Below, piece by piece: positions 1 to 5,046 of a stretch of 5,046 nucleotides of DNA. Source of the stretch: Deinococcus sp. (GTDB lineage: Bacteria; Deinococcota; Deinococci; Deinococcales; Deinococcaceae); the NCBI GenBank assembly GCA_028287665.1, contig JAQBPF010000357.1:1-5046 (forward strand), written 5' to 3'. The notes beneath the pieces were generated by a model. That model saw only the letters and a list, made by a program, of their open reading frames with translations, was not told where the DNA came from and made no database searches. Numbering within the stretch: position 1 is the first letter of the stretch; every line of letters begins with the position of its first letter. A program made the translations under genes and the position numbers.

Positions 1-203
1 AATTTGACCAACAGGTTGGCGTTGGGCTGATCGGCAAAGTGGGCCTGCATGGCAGGCAACGCGGGTGCGATGGTGGCCCCCGACATGATGGTCAGGGCGG
101 CCAGGAGAAGCATCGTCAGGCTGGTAAGGCGGTCTGGCAGCGCAGTGGGCGGGCCAGATGCCGCAGGCTGGGCACCAGTGGGAGGGGAGGCGGTACGGGT
201 CAT
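1..203 (-). CDS. Major facilitator superfamily transporter, N-terminal part (gene cut by window edge)
   Basis: The minus strand is open from an ATG at 203-201 to the window edge, giving 67 codons. After a hydrophilic tail of about 25 residues rich in Pro, Ala and Thr comes a hydrophobic helix (about residues 27-50) leading into ATIAPALPAMQAHF (43-56). A first helix followed by an APALP-type turn is typical of the start of MFS drug-efflux and sugar-efflux transporters of 12-14 helices in the inner membrane. The substrate cannot be told from this fragment. The start is supported by a TANNNT box seven bases upstream and by the hydrophobic helix beginning at the expected distance. A palindrome just beyond that box suggests local repressor control. 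It is transcribed away from metG. The plus-strand reading frame over this stretch is a shadow. I am confident of a membrane transporter start and fairly confident of the MFS family. Confidence 0.8.
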   Translation of the reverse strand, partial: MTRTASPPTGAQPAASGPPTALPDRLTSLTMLLLAALTIMSGATIAPALPAMQAHFADQPNANLLVK

Positions 204-210
204 GTCCACC

Positions 211-216
211 ACTCTA
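211..216 (-). promoter_or_regulatory. Leaderless-type -10 box of the transporter gene
   Basis: On the minus strand the hexamer reads TAGAGT and ends seven bases before the ATG, so transcription would begin at or next to the start codon. This matches the TANNNT arrangement of Deinococcus leaderless genes. There is no -35 hexamer at standard spacing: a TTGACT lies at 226-231 but only 9 bp away. No strong Shine-Dalgarno sequence precedes the ATG, only a GGTGG. Confidence 0.5.
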
Positions 217-233
217 GCTTGAAAAAGTCAAGC
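217..233. promoter_or_regulatory. Palindromic operator candidate, GCTTGA-N5-TCAAGC
   Basis: A perfect 6-bp inverted repeat with a five-base centre (AAAAG) directly abuts the transporter -10 box. It is centred about 22 bases upstream of the presumed leaderless start point, where a bound dimer would block RNA polymerase. TTGA-N5-TCAA symmetry resembles sites of MarR-family repressors, which often control MFS efflux genes. The symmetry is seen directly; the binding protein is inferred, and no regulator gene lies in the window. Confidence 0.45.
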
Positions 234-281
234 GGTGTGTCAGGTAAAGCTTTGTTCGGAAGTCGGAGACAAATTCGAGGG

Positions 282-320
282 AAGTCTAAGGGTCTGAAGT
301 CTGAGGGTCTAGGGTCTAAG
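282..320. repeat. Degenerate 15-bp tandem repeat (GTCT every 7-8 bases)
   Basis: Two 15-base units follow each other (282-296 and 297-311), AAGTCTAAGGGTCTG and AAGTCTGAGGGTCTA, with a partial third unit GGGTCTAAG (312-320). Within them GTCT recurs at 284, 292, 299, 307 and 314, so the array can also be read as five copies of a 7-8 base unit. It contains no gene. Its last copy forms the left outer arm of the hairpin that follows, so the two probably belong to one element. Confidence 0.7.
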
Positions 321-385
321 AAAGGCAGAGGCTGGGGCGGAAGGCCGTTCCATACAGAAACGCCCCCGCCCCAGCACCTTAGACC
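313..385. repeat. Nested inverted repeat / long imperfect hairpin
   Basis: The outer arms GGTCTAAG (313-320) and CTTAGACC (378-385) are exact reverse complements. The inner arms GCTGGGGCGG (331-340) and CCGCCCCAGC (366-375) are a perfect 10-bp pair. The inner loop can pair further, 343-344 with 364-365 and 346-349 with 359-362, leaving a nine-base apical loop. That gives about 24 possible base pairs, with an asymmetric interior loop between outer and inner stems. No T-run follows, so it is not an obvious terminator. It could be a dispersed small intergenic repeat, of the kind known as small noncoding repeats in Deinococcus, but membership in a family cannot be shown from one copy. Confidence 0.65.
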
Positions 386-441
386 TCGCCCCCGGAAACG
401 TCTCCGCCAATTGACGCATCTCCCCGCCCCAACATTGCCGC

Positions 442-447
442 TACACT
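442..447 (+). promoter_or_regulatory. -10 box for a leaderless transcript upstream of metG
   Basis: TACACT fits TANNNT and ends six bases before an ATG at 454, the same geometry as at rapZ. There is no proper -35: TTGACG at 411-416 is 25 bp away. It could be the main promoter of metG, with the short ORF as a leader, or a promoter for a separate small transcript. Confidence 0.45.
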
Positions 448-453
448 GAACCC

Positions 454-522
454 ATGAACCCCCGCCGCTCTCCCCTGCTGTTACGCGGGCGAATGCTGGC
501 ACGAATGCCCCGGCTGGCCTGA
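454..522 (+). CDS. Candidate 22-codon leaderless ORF (leader peptide or small protein) upstream of metG
   Basis: An ATG six bases after a TACACT box opens a 22-codon frame ending at TGA (520-522). The product starts [10 protein letters not shown] and ends MLARMPRLA; six of 22 residues are Arg, five are Leu and three are Met, counting the start. The two internal Met codons (493-495 and 505-507) sit in identical CGAATGC heptamers 12 bases apart, both read as Arg-Met. A hairpin with seven Ts begins 36 bases after the stop and metG follows. This resembles an attenuation leader for a methionine-related gene, but Arg and Leu are as prominent as Met, and an alternative antiterminator fold is not obvious. 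Short frames arise by chance, so the case rests on promoter geometry and context. It may also be an independent small protein, or not translated. Confidence 0.35.
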   Translation: MNPRRSPLLLRGRMLARMPRLA

Positions 523-558
523 CACTGGATTTTCACAGAGGGTTGGGCAGAAGCACAT

Positions 559-585
559 GGGCGCGGGCAGAAGCGTCCTTTTTTT
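559..585 (+). terminator. Intrinsic terminator or attenuator upstream of metG
   Basis: GGGCGC (559-564) pairs with GCGTCC (573-578), including one G-U pair, across an eight-base loop, and is followed at once by seven Ts (579-585). That is the standard layout, though the stem is short at six pairs. It lies between the leaderless ORF and metG on the coding strand, so it would cut a transcript starting near 454 to about 130 nt, either as an attenuator of metG or as the end of a separate small transcript. The loop overlaps the second copy of the direct repeat GGGCAGAAGC (545-554 and 565-574). Confidence 0.5.
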
Positions 586-638
586 GTGGGTCAGCAGTGA
601 AATCCAAGCAGGCCGCACGCACTCGCGGCTCAGTTTTG

Positions 639-644
639 TATCCT
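639..644 (+). promoter_or_regulatory. Weak -10 candidate for metG downstream of the hairpin
   Basis: TATCCT fits TANNNT and would start a transcript near 651 with a leader of about 54 bases containing the metG ribosome binding site. No -35 hexamer stands 17 bp upstream. A GC hairpin (612-616 with 625-629) lies just before it. It would let metG escape the terminator at 559-585. The evidence is only a hexamer match. Confidence 0.25.
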
Positions 645-693
645 AGCCAAGTTGCCCCGGCGTTCCTCTCATCAGGGAAAGGGCCGGGCGGGG

Positions 694-699
694 AGAAGG
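694..699 (+). promoter_or_regulatory. Shine-Dalgarno sequence fixing the metG start
   Basis: AGAAGG, within a purine run starting at 691, ends five bases before ATG 705. It supports this ATG over the in-frame TTG at 543, which would add 54 residues lacking any synthetase-like sequence. Confidence 0.65.
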
Positions 700-704
700 C
701 CACC

Positions 705-2762
705 ATGACGAATCAGCCGGAGAACAGCCCGTTTTACATCACCACCGCCATCGACTATGCCAACGGTGCGCCGCACATCGGCCACGTCTACGAAAAAATC
801 CTGGCCGATTCTATTGCCCGCTATATGCGCCTGTCGGGCCGCGAGGTGCAGTTTGTGACTGGCACCGACGAGCACGGCGAAAAGATCGCCAAAGCTGCCG
901 CCAAAGCAGGTCAAACACCACAGGCTTTTGTCGACGACCTGAGCTTGCGTGCCTTTAAAGGCCTGTGGGACCGCCTCGAAATCAGCTACGACGACTTTAT
1001 CCGCACCACGGAGGGCCGCCACAAACGCTACGTGCAGGATGTGCTGACGCGGGTTCATGACGCTGGAGACATCTACTTTGCCGAATACGAGGGCCTGTAT
1101 TCGGTGGGGGCCGAGCGATACGTGACCGACAAGGAACTGGTGGAAGGCCCAGACGGCGTGCGGCGCTATCCCGGCGACAAAGACCCGCCAGAGCTTCGGC
1201 GCGAGGCCAACTACTTTTTCAAGATGGAAAAGTATCAGGCCTGGCTGTTGGAGCACATCGAGGCCAATCCTGAATTTATTCAGCCCGCCGGATACCGCAA
1301 CGAGGTGCTGGAAATGCTGCGCGAGCCGATTGGCGACCTGAGCATCAGCCGTCCCAAATCGCGGGTGCCGTGGGGCATAGAGCTGCCCTGGGACGCCGAC
1401 CACGTGACCTACGTGTGGTTTGACGCCCTGCTGAACTATGTGTCTGCACCGGTCAGCCGGGGCCAGTCGCCCGACGTGATCGGCACCGCCTGGCACGTGA
1501 TCGGCAAGGACATTCTGAAGCCGCACGCCGTGTTCTGGCCGACCATGCTGCGGGCGGCGGGGCTGCCGCTGTACCGCAAACTGGTGGTGCATAGCCACAT
1601 TCTGGCCGAAGACGGACGCAAGATGGGCAAAAGCCTGGGCAACGCGATAGACCCCGAACAATTGGTCCGCGACCACCCGGTAGACGCGATCCGTTATACG
1701 TTGCTGCGCGAGGCCACGTTGGGGGCCGACAGCGCCTACGGCGAAGGCATTCTGGTCTCCCGCCTCAGCAGCGACCTGGCCAACGATCTGGGCAACCTGC
1801 TGTCGCGCACGGTCAGCATGGTGCAGAAGTACCGGGGCGGCCTGGTTCCGCAGGCCCATACGCCCAGCGAGCGCGAGCACGGCATAGAGGCGGCGGCGTT
1901 GGCCCTGCCCGCCGAGATTTTGCGGCTGGTGAACGACCTGAAGATCAATATGGCGATTGAAGCCGCCATGAATTTTGTGCGCGACCTGAACCGGTACATT
2001 GCCGAAAGTGCGCCGTGGACGCTGGCCAAGTCAGACGAGACCCAACAGCGGCTGGATACGGTGCTGTACACCGCCGTCGAGGGCCTGCGTGTGGCCAGTG
2101 TGTGTCTGGAGGCCGTGATTCCGGCCAAAGCCAAAGAACTCCGCGCTCAGTTGGGACTGGGCGGCCAGACCTACACCCTGACCGGAGCCTGGGGCCTGAC
2201 CCCTGCCGGAACCCGCGTGCTGGGCGGTCCTATTCTGTTTCCCAAGCCTGAGACACCGAAGGCCGATTCAGCCGAAACCCCAGCCCCTGCCCCTGCCGAC
2301 AGAGCACCCACCGACAAGAAAGAGAAACAGACCATGACCCAGACTCAGGACAAACCAGCTGAAGACAAATCCGCCGCCCCCGCACAGACCGCGCCCACCC
2401 ATGCCACTCCCAGCGACACGCCCGCTGCTGGCGAGGCCCTGATTTCCATTGACGACTTTGCCCGCATTGACCTGCGCGTGGCCGAGGTGCTGGCCGCCGA
2501 AGCCGTTGCCAAAGCCGATAAGCTGCTCAAGTTGACCGTCAAGATGGGCGACGAGATTCGCACGGTGGTCAGCGGCATCCGCAAGTGGTACGCCCCCGAA
2601 GATCTGGTGGGCCGCAAGGTGATTCTGGTGGCCAACCTGAAACCCGCCAAGCTGCGCGGCATCGAGTCTCAGGGCATGATTCTGGCCGCCGAAGATGACC
2701 AGGGCAACCTGGACTTGGTGGGCCTGAAGCTGGATCTGCCCAGCGGAACCAAAGTTCGGTAA
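705..2762 (+). CDS. metG: Methionyl-tRNA synthetase with fused C-terminal tRNA-binding domain
   Basis: This cytoplasmic class I synthetase (685 aa) activates methionine with ATP and charges initiator and elongator tRNA-Met. Its Rossmann domain opens at about residue 9 and carries HIGH at 24-27, [13 protein letters not shown] soon after, the methionine-pocket segment [13 protein letters not shown], and a KMSKS loop written KMGKS at 306-310. The anticodon-binding helical domain includes NLLSR (364-368) and PW (437-438), equivalent to anticodon-reading positions in E. coli MetRS. A linker rich in Pro, Ala, Thr and Lys (about 520-578) leads to an OB-fold domain like Trbp111 and EMAP-II (about 580-685). 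In the connective peptide, where Thermus MetRS has a C-x2-C...C-x2-H zinc knuckle, this protein has S133, A136, D150 and R153, so no zinc should bind. I see only one Cys in the protein, near the end of the anticodon domain. ATG 705 is chosen for its Shine-Dalgarno and because homology begins at about residue 9. Transcription ends at the hairpin at 2780-2815. Confidence 0.97.
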   Translation: MTNQPENSPFYITTAIDYANGAPHIGHVYEKILADSIARYMRLSGREVQFVTGTDEHGEKIAKAAAKAGQTPQAFVDDLSLRAFKGLWDRLEISYDDFIRTTEGRHKRYVQDVLTRVHDAGDIYFAEYEGLYSVGAERYVTDKELVEGPDGVRRYPGDKDPPELRREANYFFKMEKYQAWLLEHIEANPEFIQPAGYRNEVLEMLREPIGDLSISRPKSRVPWGIELPWDADHVTYVWFDALLNYVSAPVSRGQSPDVIGTAWHVIGKDILKPHAVFWPTMLRAAGLPLYRKLVVHSHILAEDGRKMGKSLGNAIDPEQLVRDHPVDAIRYTLLREATLGADSAYGEGILVSRLSSDLANDLGNLLSRTVSMVQKYRGGLVPQAHTPSEREHGIEAAALALPAEILRLVNDLKINMAIEAAMNFVRDLNRYIAESAPWTLAKSDETQQRLDTVLYTAVEGLRVASVCLEAVIPAKAKELRAQLGLGGQTYTLTGAWGLTPAGTRVLGGPILFPKPETPKADSAETPAPAPADRAPTDKKEKQTMTQTQDKPAEDKSAAPAQTAPTHATPSDTPAAGEALISIDDFARIDLRVAEVLAAEAVAKADKLLKLTVKMGDEIRTVVSGIRKWYAPEDLVGRKVILVANLKPAKLRGIESQGMILAAEDDQGNLDLVGLKLDLPSGTKVR

Positions 2763-2779
2763 CCCAACCGATCTGAGTC

Positions 2780-2815
2780 CGGCCCCGCGTGTTGAGCGTG
2801 TGGGCCGTGTTTTTT
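2780..2815 (+). terminator. Intrinsic terminator of metG
   Basis: CGGCCC (2780-2785) pairs perfectly with GGGCCG (2802-2807). An inner CGC/GCG pairing (2786-2788 with 2796-2798) can extend the stem past a three-base bulge. Six Ts follow at 2810-2815 after a TG. It begins 18 bases after the metG stop and separates metG from rapZ, which has its own promoter box. The rest of the gap to rapZ shows nothing else convincing. Confidence 0.8.
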
Positions 2816-2956
2816 GTGGGCCATGACTGTTGGCATTCCGGGTGGCCCCGTTGCTCACGCGCTCGCCCACGCCCTTTCACCCTCTGGCCGCAGACCGCTG
2901 GACCCCCTTTTCTGCCGCTGGCAACAAAGCCGCACATCCCCCGGCCACAATCCGCG

Positions 2957-2962
2957 TAAACT
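2957..2962 (+). promoter_or_regulatory. Leaderless-type -10 box of rapZ
   Basis: TAAACT ends six bases before the rapZ ATG, so the start point would fall at the A of ATG. There is no purine-rich Shine-Dalgarno between them and no good -35 hexamer. It is the best of the three TANNNT starts in the window because the downstream gene is certain. It would drive rapZ and yvcK together. Confidence 0.6.
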
Positions 2963-2968
2963 GACCGC

Positions 2969-3811
2969 ATGCCGTTTGTGGTCGTTTCAGGATTGTCGGG
3001 CAGTGGAAAGAGCACCGCGCTCAGAACGCTGGAGGACGCGGGGTTCTTCATTACCGACAACTTGCCCCCAGAGTTGTGGGGGGCCATGCACGACCTCTCG
3101 GTTGCCAGGAAGCTGGACAAGGTGGCCGTCAGCACCGACGCCCGCACCCGCGACTTTCTGGGGGCGCTGGAAGACAGCTATGTGCGCCTGTCTCGCCGCC
3201 GCGAGGACCTGCATGTGCTGTTTCTGGAGGCCAACGCCGAGGTGCTGCTCAAGCGGTACAACCTGACCCGGCGCGAGCATCCGCTGGGCGAATCGCTGAT
3301 GTTGGATTTTGCCCGCGAACGTGAATTGCTGGCCCCACTGCGGGCCATTGCCGATACGGTCATAGATACGACGCCTCTCAGCGCGGCCCAACTGAGCGAG
3401 CGGGTGATGCGGCTGTTCCGGCTGGAGCAGGAATTCGACCTGCGCCTGATGAGCTTCGGTTTCAAACATGCGCCGCCCCGTGACGCCGATCTGGTGGTCG
3501 ACGTGCGGACGCTGCCCAACCCCTATTACGATCCAGCATTGCGCCCAAGAACCGGGCTGGAGGCGGATGTGGCGGGATACGTGTTTCAGGATCAGGCTTC
3601 CCACGATTTTTACGGCGAGGTCCGCGATTTTGTGCGGCTGGCCGCCACACGGGCCAAAGCGTCAGGACGGCGCGGCTATACGGTGGCCGTGGGGTGTACG
3701 GGCGGGCAACACCGCAGCGTCGCGGTCACAGCGCGGTTGGCCAGCGATCTGTCTGACCTCCACGCCCACGTGACCGACCACCGTGACATGAAACTGCCTG
3801 AGGATTTATGA
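2969..3811 (+). CDS. rapZ: RapZ/YvcJ family nucleotide-binding protein
   Basis: At 280 aa it matches the family length (about 284 in E. coli, 295 in B. subtilis). The N-terminal kinase-like domain carries a perfect P-loop GLSGSGKST (8-16) and the family signature TDNLPPEL from residue 29. The C-terminal domain carries [10 protein letters not shown] (178-187) and [10 protein letters not shown] (242-251), the conserved pocket that binds glucosamine-6-phosphate in E. coli RapZ. In E. coli, RapZ senses this sugar phosphate and directs RNase E to the sRNA GlmZ; in Firmicutes, YvcJ hydrolyses nucleotides and is linked to competence. The role in this lineage is not established. The protein ends shortly after HRDM (271-274) and lacks the basic RNA-binding tail I recall from E. 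coli, so sRNA handling is doubtful. The ATG sits on a leaderless promoter box and the P-loop begins at residue 8, so the start is secure. The stop overlaps the yvcK start (ATGA), indicating translational coupling. Confidence 0.95.
   Translation: MPFVVVSGLSGSGKSTALRTLEDAGFFITDNLPPELWGAMHDLSVARKLDKVAVSTDARTRDFLGALEDSYVRLSRRREDLHVLFLEANAEVLLKRYNLTRREHPLGESLMLDFARERELLAPLRAIADTVIDTTPLSAAQLSERVMRLFRLEQEFDLRLMSFGFKHAPPRDADLVVDVRTLPNPYYDPALRPRTGLEADVAGYVFQDQASHDFYGEVRDFVRLAATRAKASGRRGYTVAVGCTGGQHRSVAVTARLASDLSDLHAHVTDHRDMKLPEDL
3800..3804 (+). promoter_or_regulatory. Shine-Dalgarno sequence of yvcK inside the rapZ end
   Basis: GAGGA lies three bases before ATG 3808, within the last codons of rapZ. 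With the ATGA overlap it supports this start, and so the hydrophobic N-terminal extension of yvcK, rather than an internal start near the conserved domain. Confidence 0.55.
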
Positions 3812-5046
3812 CCACCGTGCCGCCTCCAGACAGCAGGCCGCTGGACGCAACCGCACCTGTCAGCGTGGCTGAGCAGCTTCCGGCCACCCCCAGACGCCGG
3901 GACGAGGCCCGCAAGACAGGCCGCCACGTTCGGCGTCAGGCCCGCATGTGGCTGTCGCCGGGCATGGGCGTCAAGCGCTGGCTGGTGCTCTTTGCCGCCT
4001 GTACCTTTACGGGGGCGCTGGGATTCCTGCATTTTACGTGGACTGGGCCGCTGCATTTCACGGCCACGCGCTGGATTTTATGGCTCAACAGGTTCATCGA
4101 GCCCGAAGTCCTGCCGCTGTACGTGGTGGGCGTGGGCCTGATGGCACTGGCGCTGGGAGGGGCGTTCTGGAGTATTGCCATGCTGAACCGCTCGATGCTG
4201 CGCGGCACGGGCACGGCTCCGGGCACGGCAGTCGTGGACCTGATCTATGAGCGCCGCAATCTGGCACGCGGCGCACGGGTCGTGGCAGTGGGCGGCGGCA
4301 CCGGACTGTCCAACCTGCTCAGCGGTCTAAAGGTCCACACAGGCAACATCACAGCGGTGGTCACGGTGGCCGACGACGGCGGCTCCAGCGGACGCCTGCG
4401 CGAATCGCTGGATATGATTGCCCCCGGCGACCTGAACGACTGTTATGCGGCCCTCAGCGACAGCCCGGTGCTGGCCCGCCTGCTGCTGCACCGCTTTGGA
4501 CGCGGCGACGGGATCGAGGGTCACACCTTTGGCAACCTGATGCTGGCCACCCTGAGTGAAGAGCAGGGCGGGCTGGGCGCGGCCATGCAGGACATCCATG
4601 ACGTGCTGCGCGTGCGCGGTCAGGTGTTTCCGGCCACCACACAGCCCACCACGCTGGTTGCCGTGCTGGACGATGGGCGCGAGATACGGGGTGAAAGCCA
4701 GCTGGCCACCCAGGTCGGCCAGGCCCGCATTCGTGAAGTGCGCCTGGACCCCCCCGAACTGCCTGCCCTGCCCGCAGTTCTGGAGGCCATTCGCGAGGCT
4801 GAGATGATTGTGCTGGGGCCGGGAAGCCTCTTTACCAGCATTATTCCGGCGCTGCTGATTCCCGAGATTGCCCGGGCCGTCTGCGACTCTGCCGCCCCTC
4901 TGGTGTACGTGGCCAGCCTGATGACTGAACCGGGCGAAACCACTGGATTGACGCTGGAAGACCATGTGACGGCCATCACCGCGCATCTGGGCCGAATGCC
5001 CGACTGCGTGCTGATGAACAGCGACCCGGTGCCCCCAGCCGTGCAG
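3808..5046 (+). CDS. yvcK: YvcK/CofD-like UDP-GlcNAc-binding protein with N-terminal membrane anchor (3' end missing)
   Basis: The frame is open for 413 codons to the window edge with no stop, so the C-terminus is missing, perhaps 50-70 residues judged by family length. The conserved domain starts near residue 157 with [17 protein letters not shown], then [12 protein letters not shown] (187-198), PGDLND (206-211), [12 protein letters not shown] (238-249), [13 protein letters not shown] (335-347) and MTEPGETTG (372-380), all in YvcK order. In B. subtilis YvcK binds UDP-GlcNAc and is needed for gluconeogenic growth and proper cell-wall enzyme placement. Unlike that protein of about 317 aa, this one has a 155-residue extension: a basic, Arg-rich stretch (about 29-47), a hydrophobic helix at about 58-76 and a second at about 102-126. 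This predicts a hairpin anchor with both ends in the cytoplasm. Before MTEPGET it has ASL where I recall CNV in B. subtilis. The four-base overlap with rapZ indicates co-expression; whiA often comes next in other genomes. Confidence 0.93.
   Translation, partial: MTTVPPPDSRPLDATAPVSVAEQLPATPRRRDEARKTGRHVRRQARMWLSPGMGVKRWLVLFAACTFTGALGFLHFTWTGPLHFTATRWILWLNRFIEPEVLPLYVVGVGLMALALGGAFWSIAMLNRSMLRGTGTAPGTAVVDLIYERRNLARGARVVAVGGGTGLSNLLSGLKVHTGNITAVVTVADDGGSSGRLRESLDMIAPGDLNDCYAALSDSPVLARLLLHRFGRGDGIEGHTFGNLMLATLSEEQGGLGAAMQDIHDVLRVRGQVFPATTQPTTLVAVLDDGREIRGESQLATQVGQARIREVRLDPPELPALPAVLEAIREAEMIVLGPGSLFTSIIPALLIPEIARAVCDSAAPLVYVASLMTEPGETTGLTLEDHVTAITAHLGRMPDCVLMNSDPVPPAVQ

Larger units (their letters stand above)
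204..704. other. Divergent intergenic region between the transporter gene and metG
   Basis: These 501 bases contain no long convincing gene. From left to right they hold the transporter -10 box and palindrome (211-233), a plain stretch (234-281), a tandem repeat merging into a nested hairpin (282-385), a TTGACG hexamer at 411-416 too far from any -10 box to be a standard -35, a leaderless 22-codon ORF with its own -10 box (442-522), a terminator-like hairpin (559-585), a small GC hairpin with arms 612-616 and 625-629, a weak -10 candidate (639-644) and the metG ribosome binding site. I see no T-box consensus or recognisable SAM riboswitch core. Confidence 0.7.

Noticed and set aside
411..416. 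TTGACG as a -35 element
   Set aside because: It is 25 bp from TACACT, and no -10-like hexamer lies at 16-18 bp.
39..449. 136-codon plus-strand frame
   Set aside because: It runs antisense to the transporter start and through the repeats. Its product is low-complexity Gly, Arg and Lys sequence typical of a GC-rich shadow frame.
200..502. 100-codon minus-strand frame
   Set aside because: It crosses the hairpin and tandem repeat, has biased Gly, Arg and Pro composition, and ends at the transporter start; no family resemblance.
543..704. In-frame 54-residue N-terminal extension of metG from TTG
   Set aside because: It overlaps the terminator hairpin and weak promoter region, has no synthetase-like sequence, and ATG 705 has a good Shine-Dalgarno with homology starting at once.
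523..704. T-box or SAM riboswitch controlling metG
   Set aside because: No T-box consensus (TGGNACCGCG-like) and no recognisable SAM riboswitch core is present; only simple hairpins are seen.
672..1880. 402-codon minus-strand frame opposite metG
   Set aside because: It is a long antisense shadow caused by codon bias in a high-GC gene. Its product resembles nothing, while the plus strand encodes a clear MetRS.
2818..2848. Inverted repeat GGGCCA...TGGCCC after the metG terminator
   Set aside because: Six pairs over a 19-base loop with no T-run, expected by chance in GC-rich DNA; no placement relative to rapZ suggests an operator.

Overview
This is a high-GC bacterial window, most likely from a Deinococcus or a close relative. 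Three things point there. The methionyl-tRNA synthetase resembles my recollection of the Thermus protein and carries a fused C-terminal tRNA-binding domain. Several starts have a -10-like TANNNT box 6-7 nt before the ATG, the leaderless-promoter layout known from Deinococcus. The order metG, rapZ, yvcK also fits. The genus is inferred; no marker gene is present.

Layout. Positions 1-203 hold the 5' end of a major facilitator transporter gene on the minus strand, cut by the window edge. Positions 204-704 form a 501-base divergent intergenic region with much structure: a -10 box and a 17-bp palindromic operator candidate for the transporter; a short tandem repeat running into a nested hairpin (282-385); and a possible miniature transcription unit with a -10 box, a leaderless 22-codon ORF and a hairpin with seven Ts. 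A weak second promoter and a Shine-Dalgarno sequence for metG follow. metG (705-2762) ends at a clear intrinsic terminator (2780-2815). rapZ (2969-3811) has its own leaderless-type promoter and overlaps yvcK (3808 to beyond 5046) by four bases.

How the genes relate. metG charges tRNA-Met and appears to be its own transcription unit, possibly with an upstream leader that attenuates it. rapZ and yvcK form a translationally coupled pair like yvcJ-yvcK of Firmicutes, where the proteins are linked to amino-sugar and UDP-GlcNAc metabolism and cell-wall homeostasis. Here yvcK has an extra N-terminal part with two predicted membrane helices, so this sensor is probably tethered to the membrane. The transporter is divergent and probably unrelated in function.

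Points most worth a second look: the leaderless 22-codon ORF plus terminator before metG, the nested repeat at 282-385, the operator palindrome before the transporter gene, loss of all four zinc ligands in the MetRS, and the membrane-anchored YvcK.
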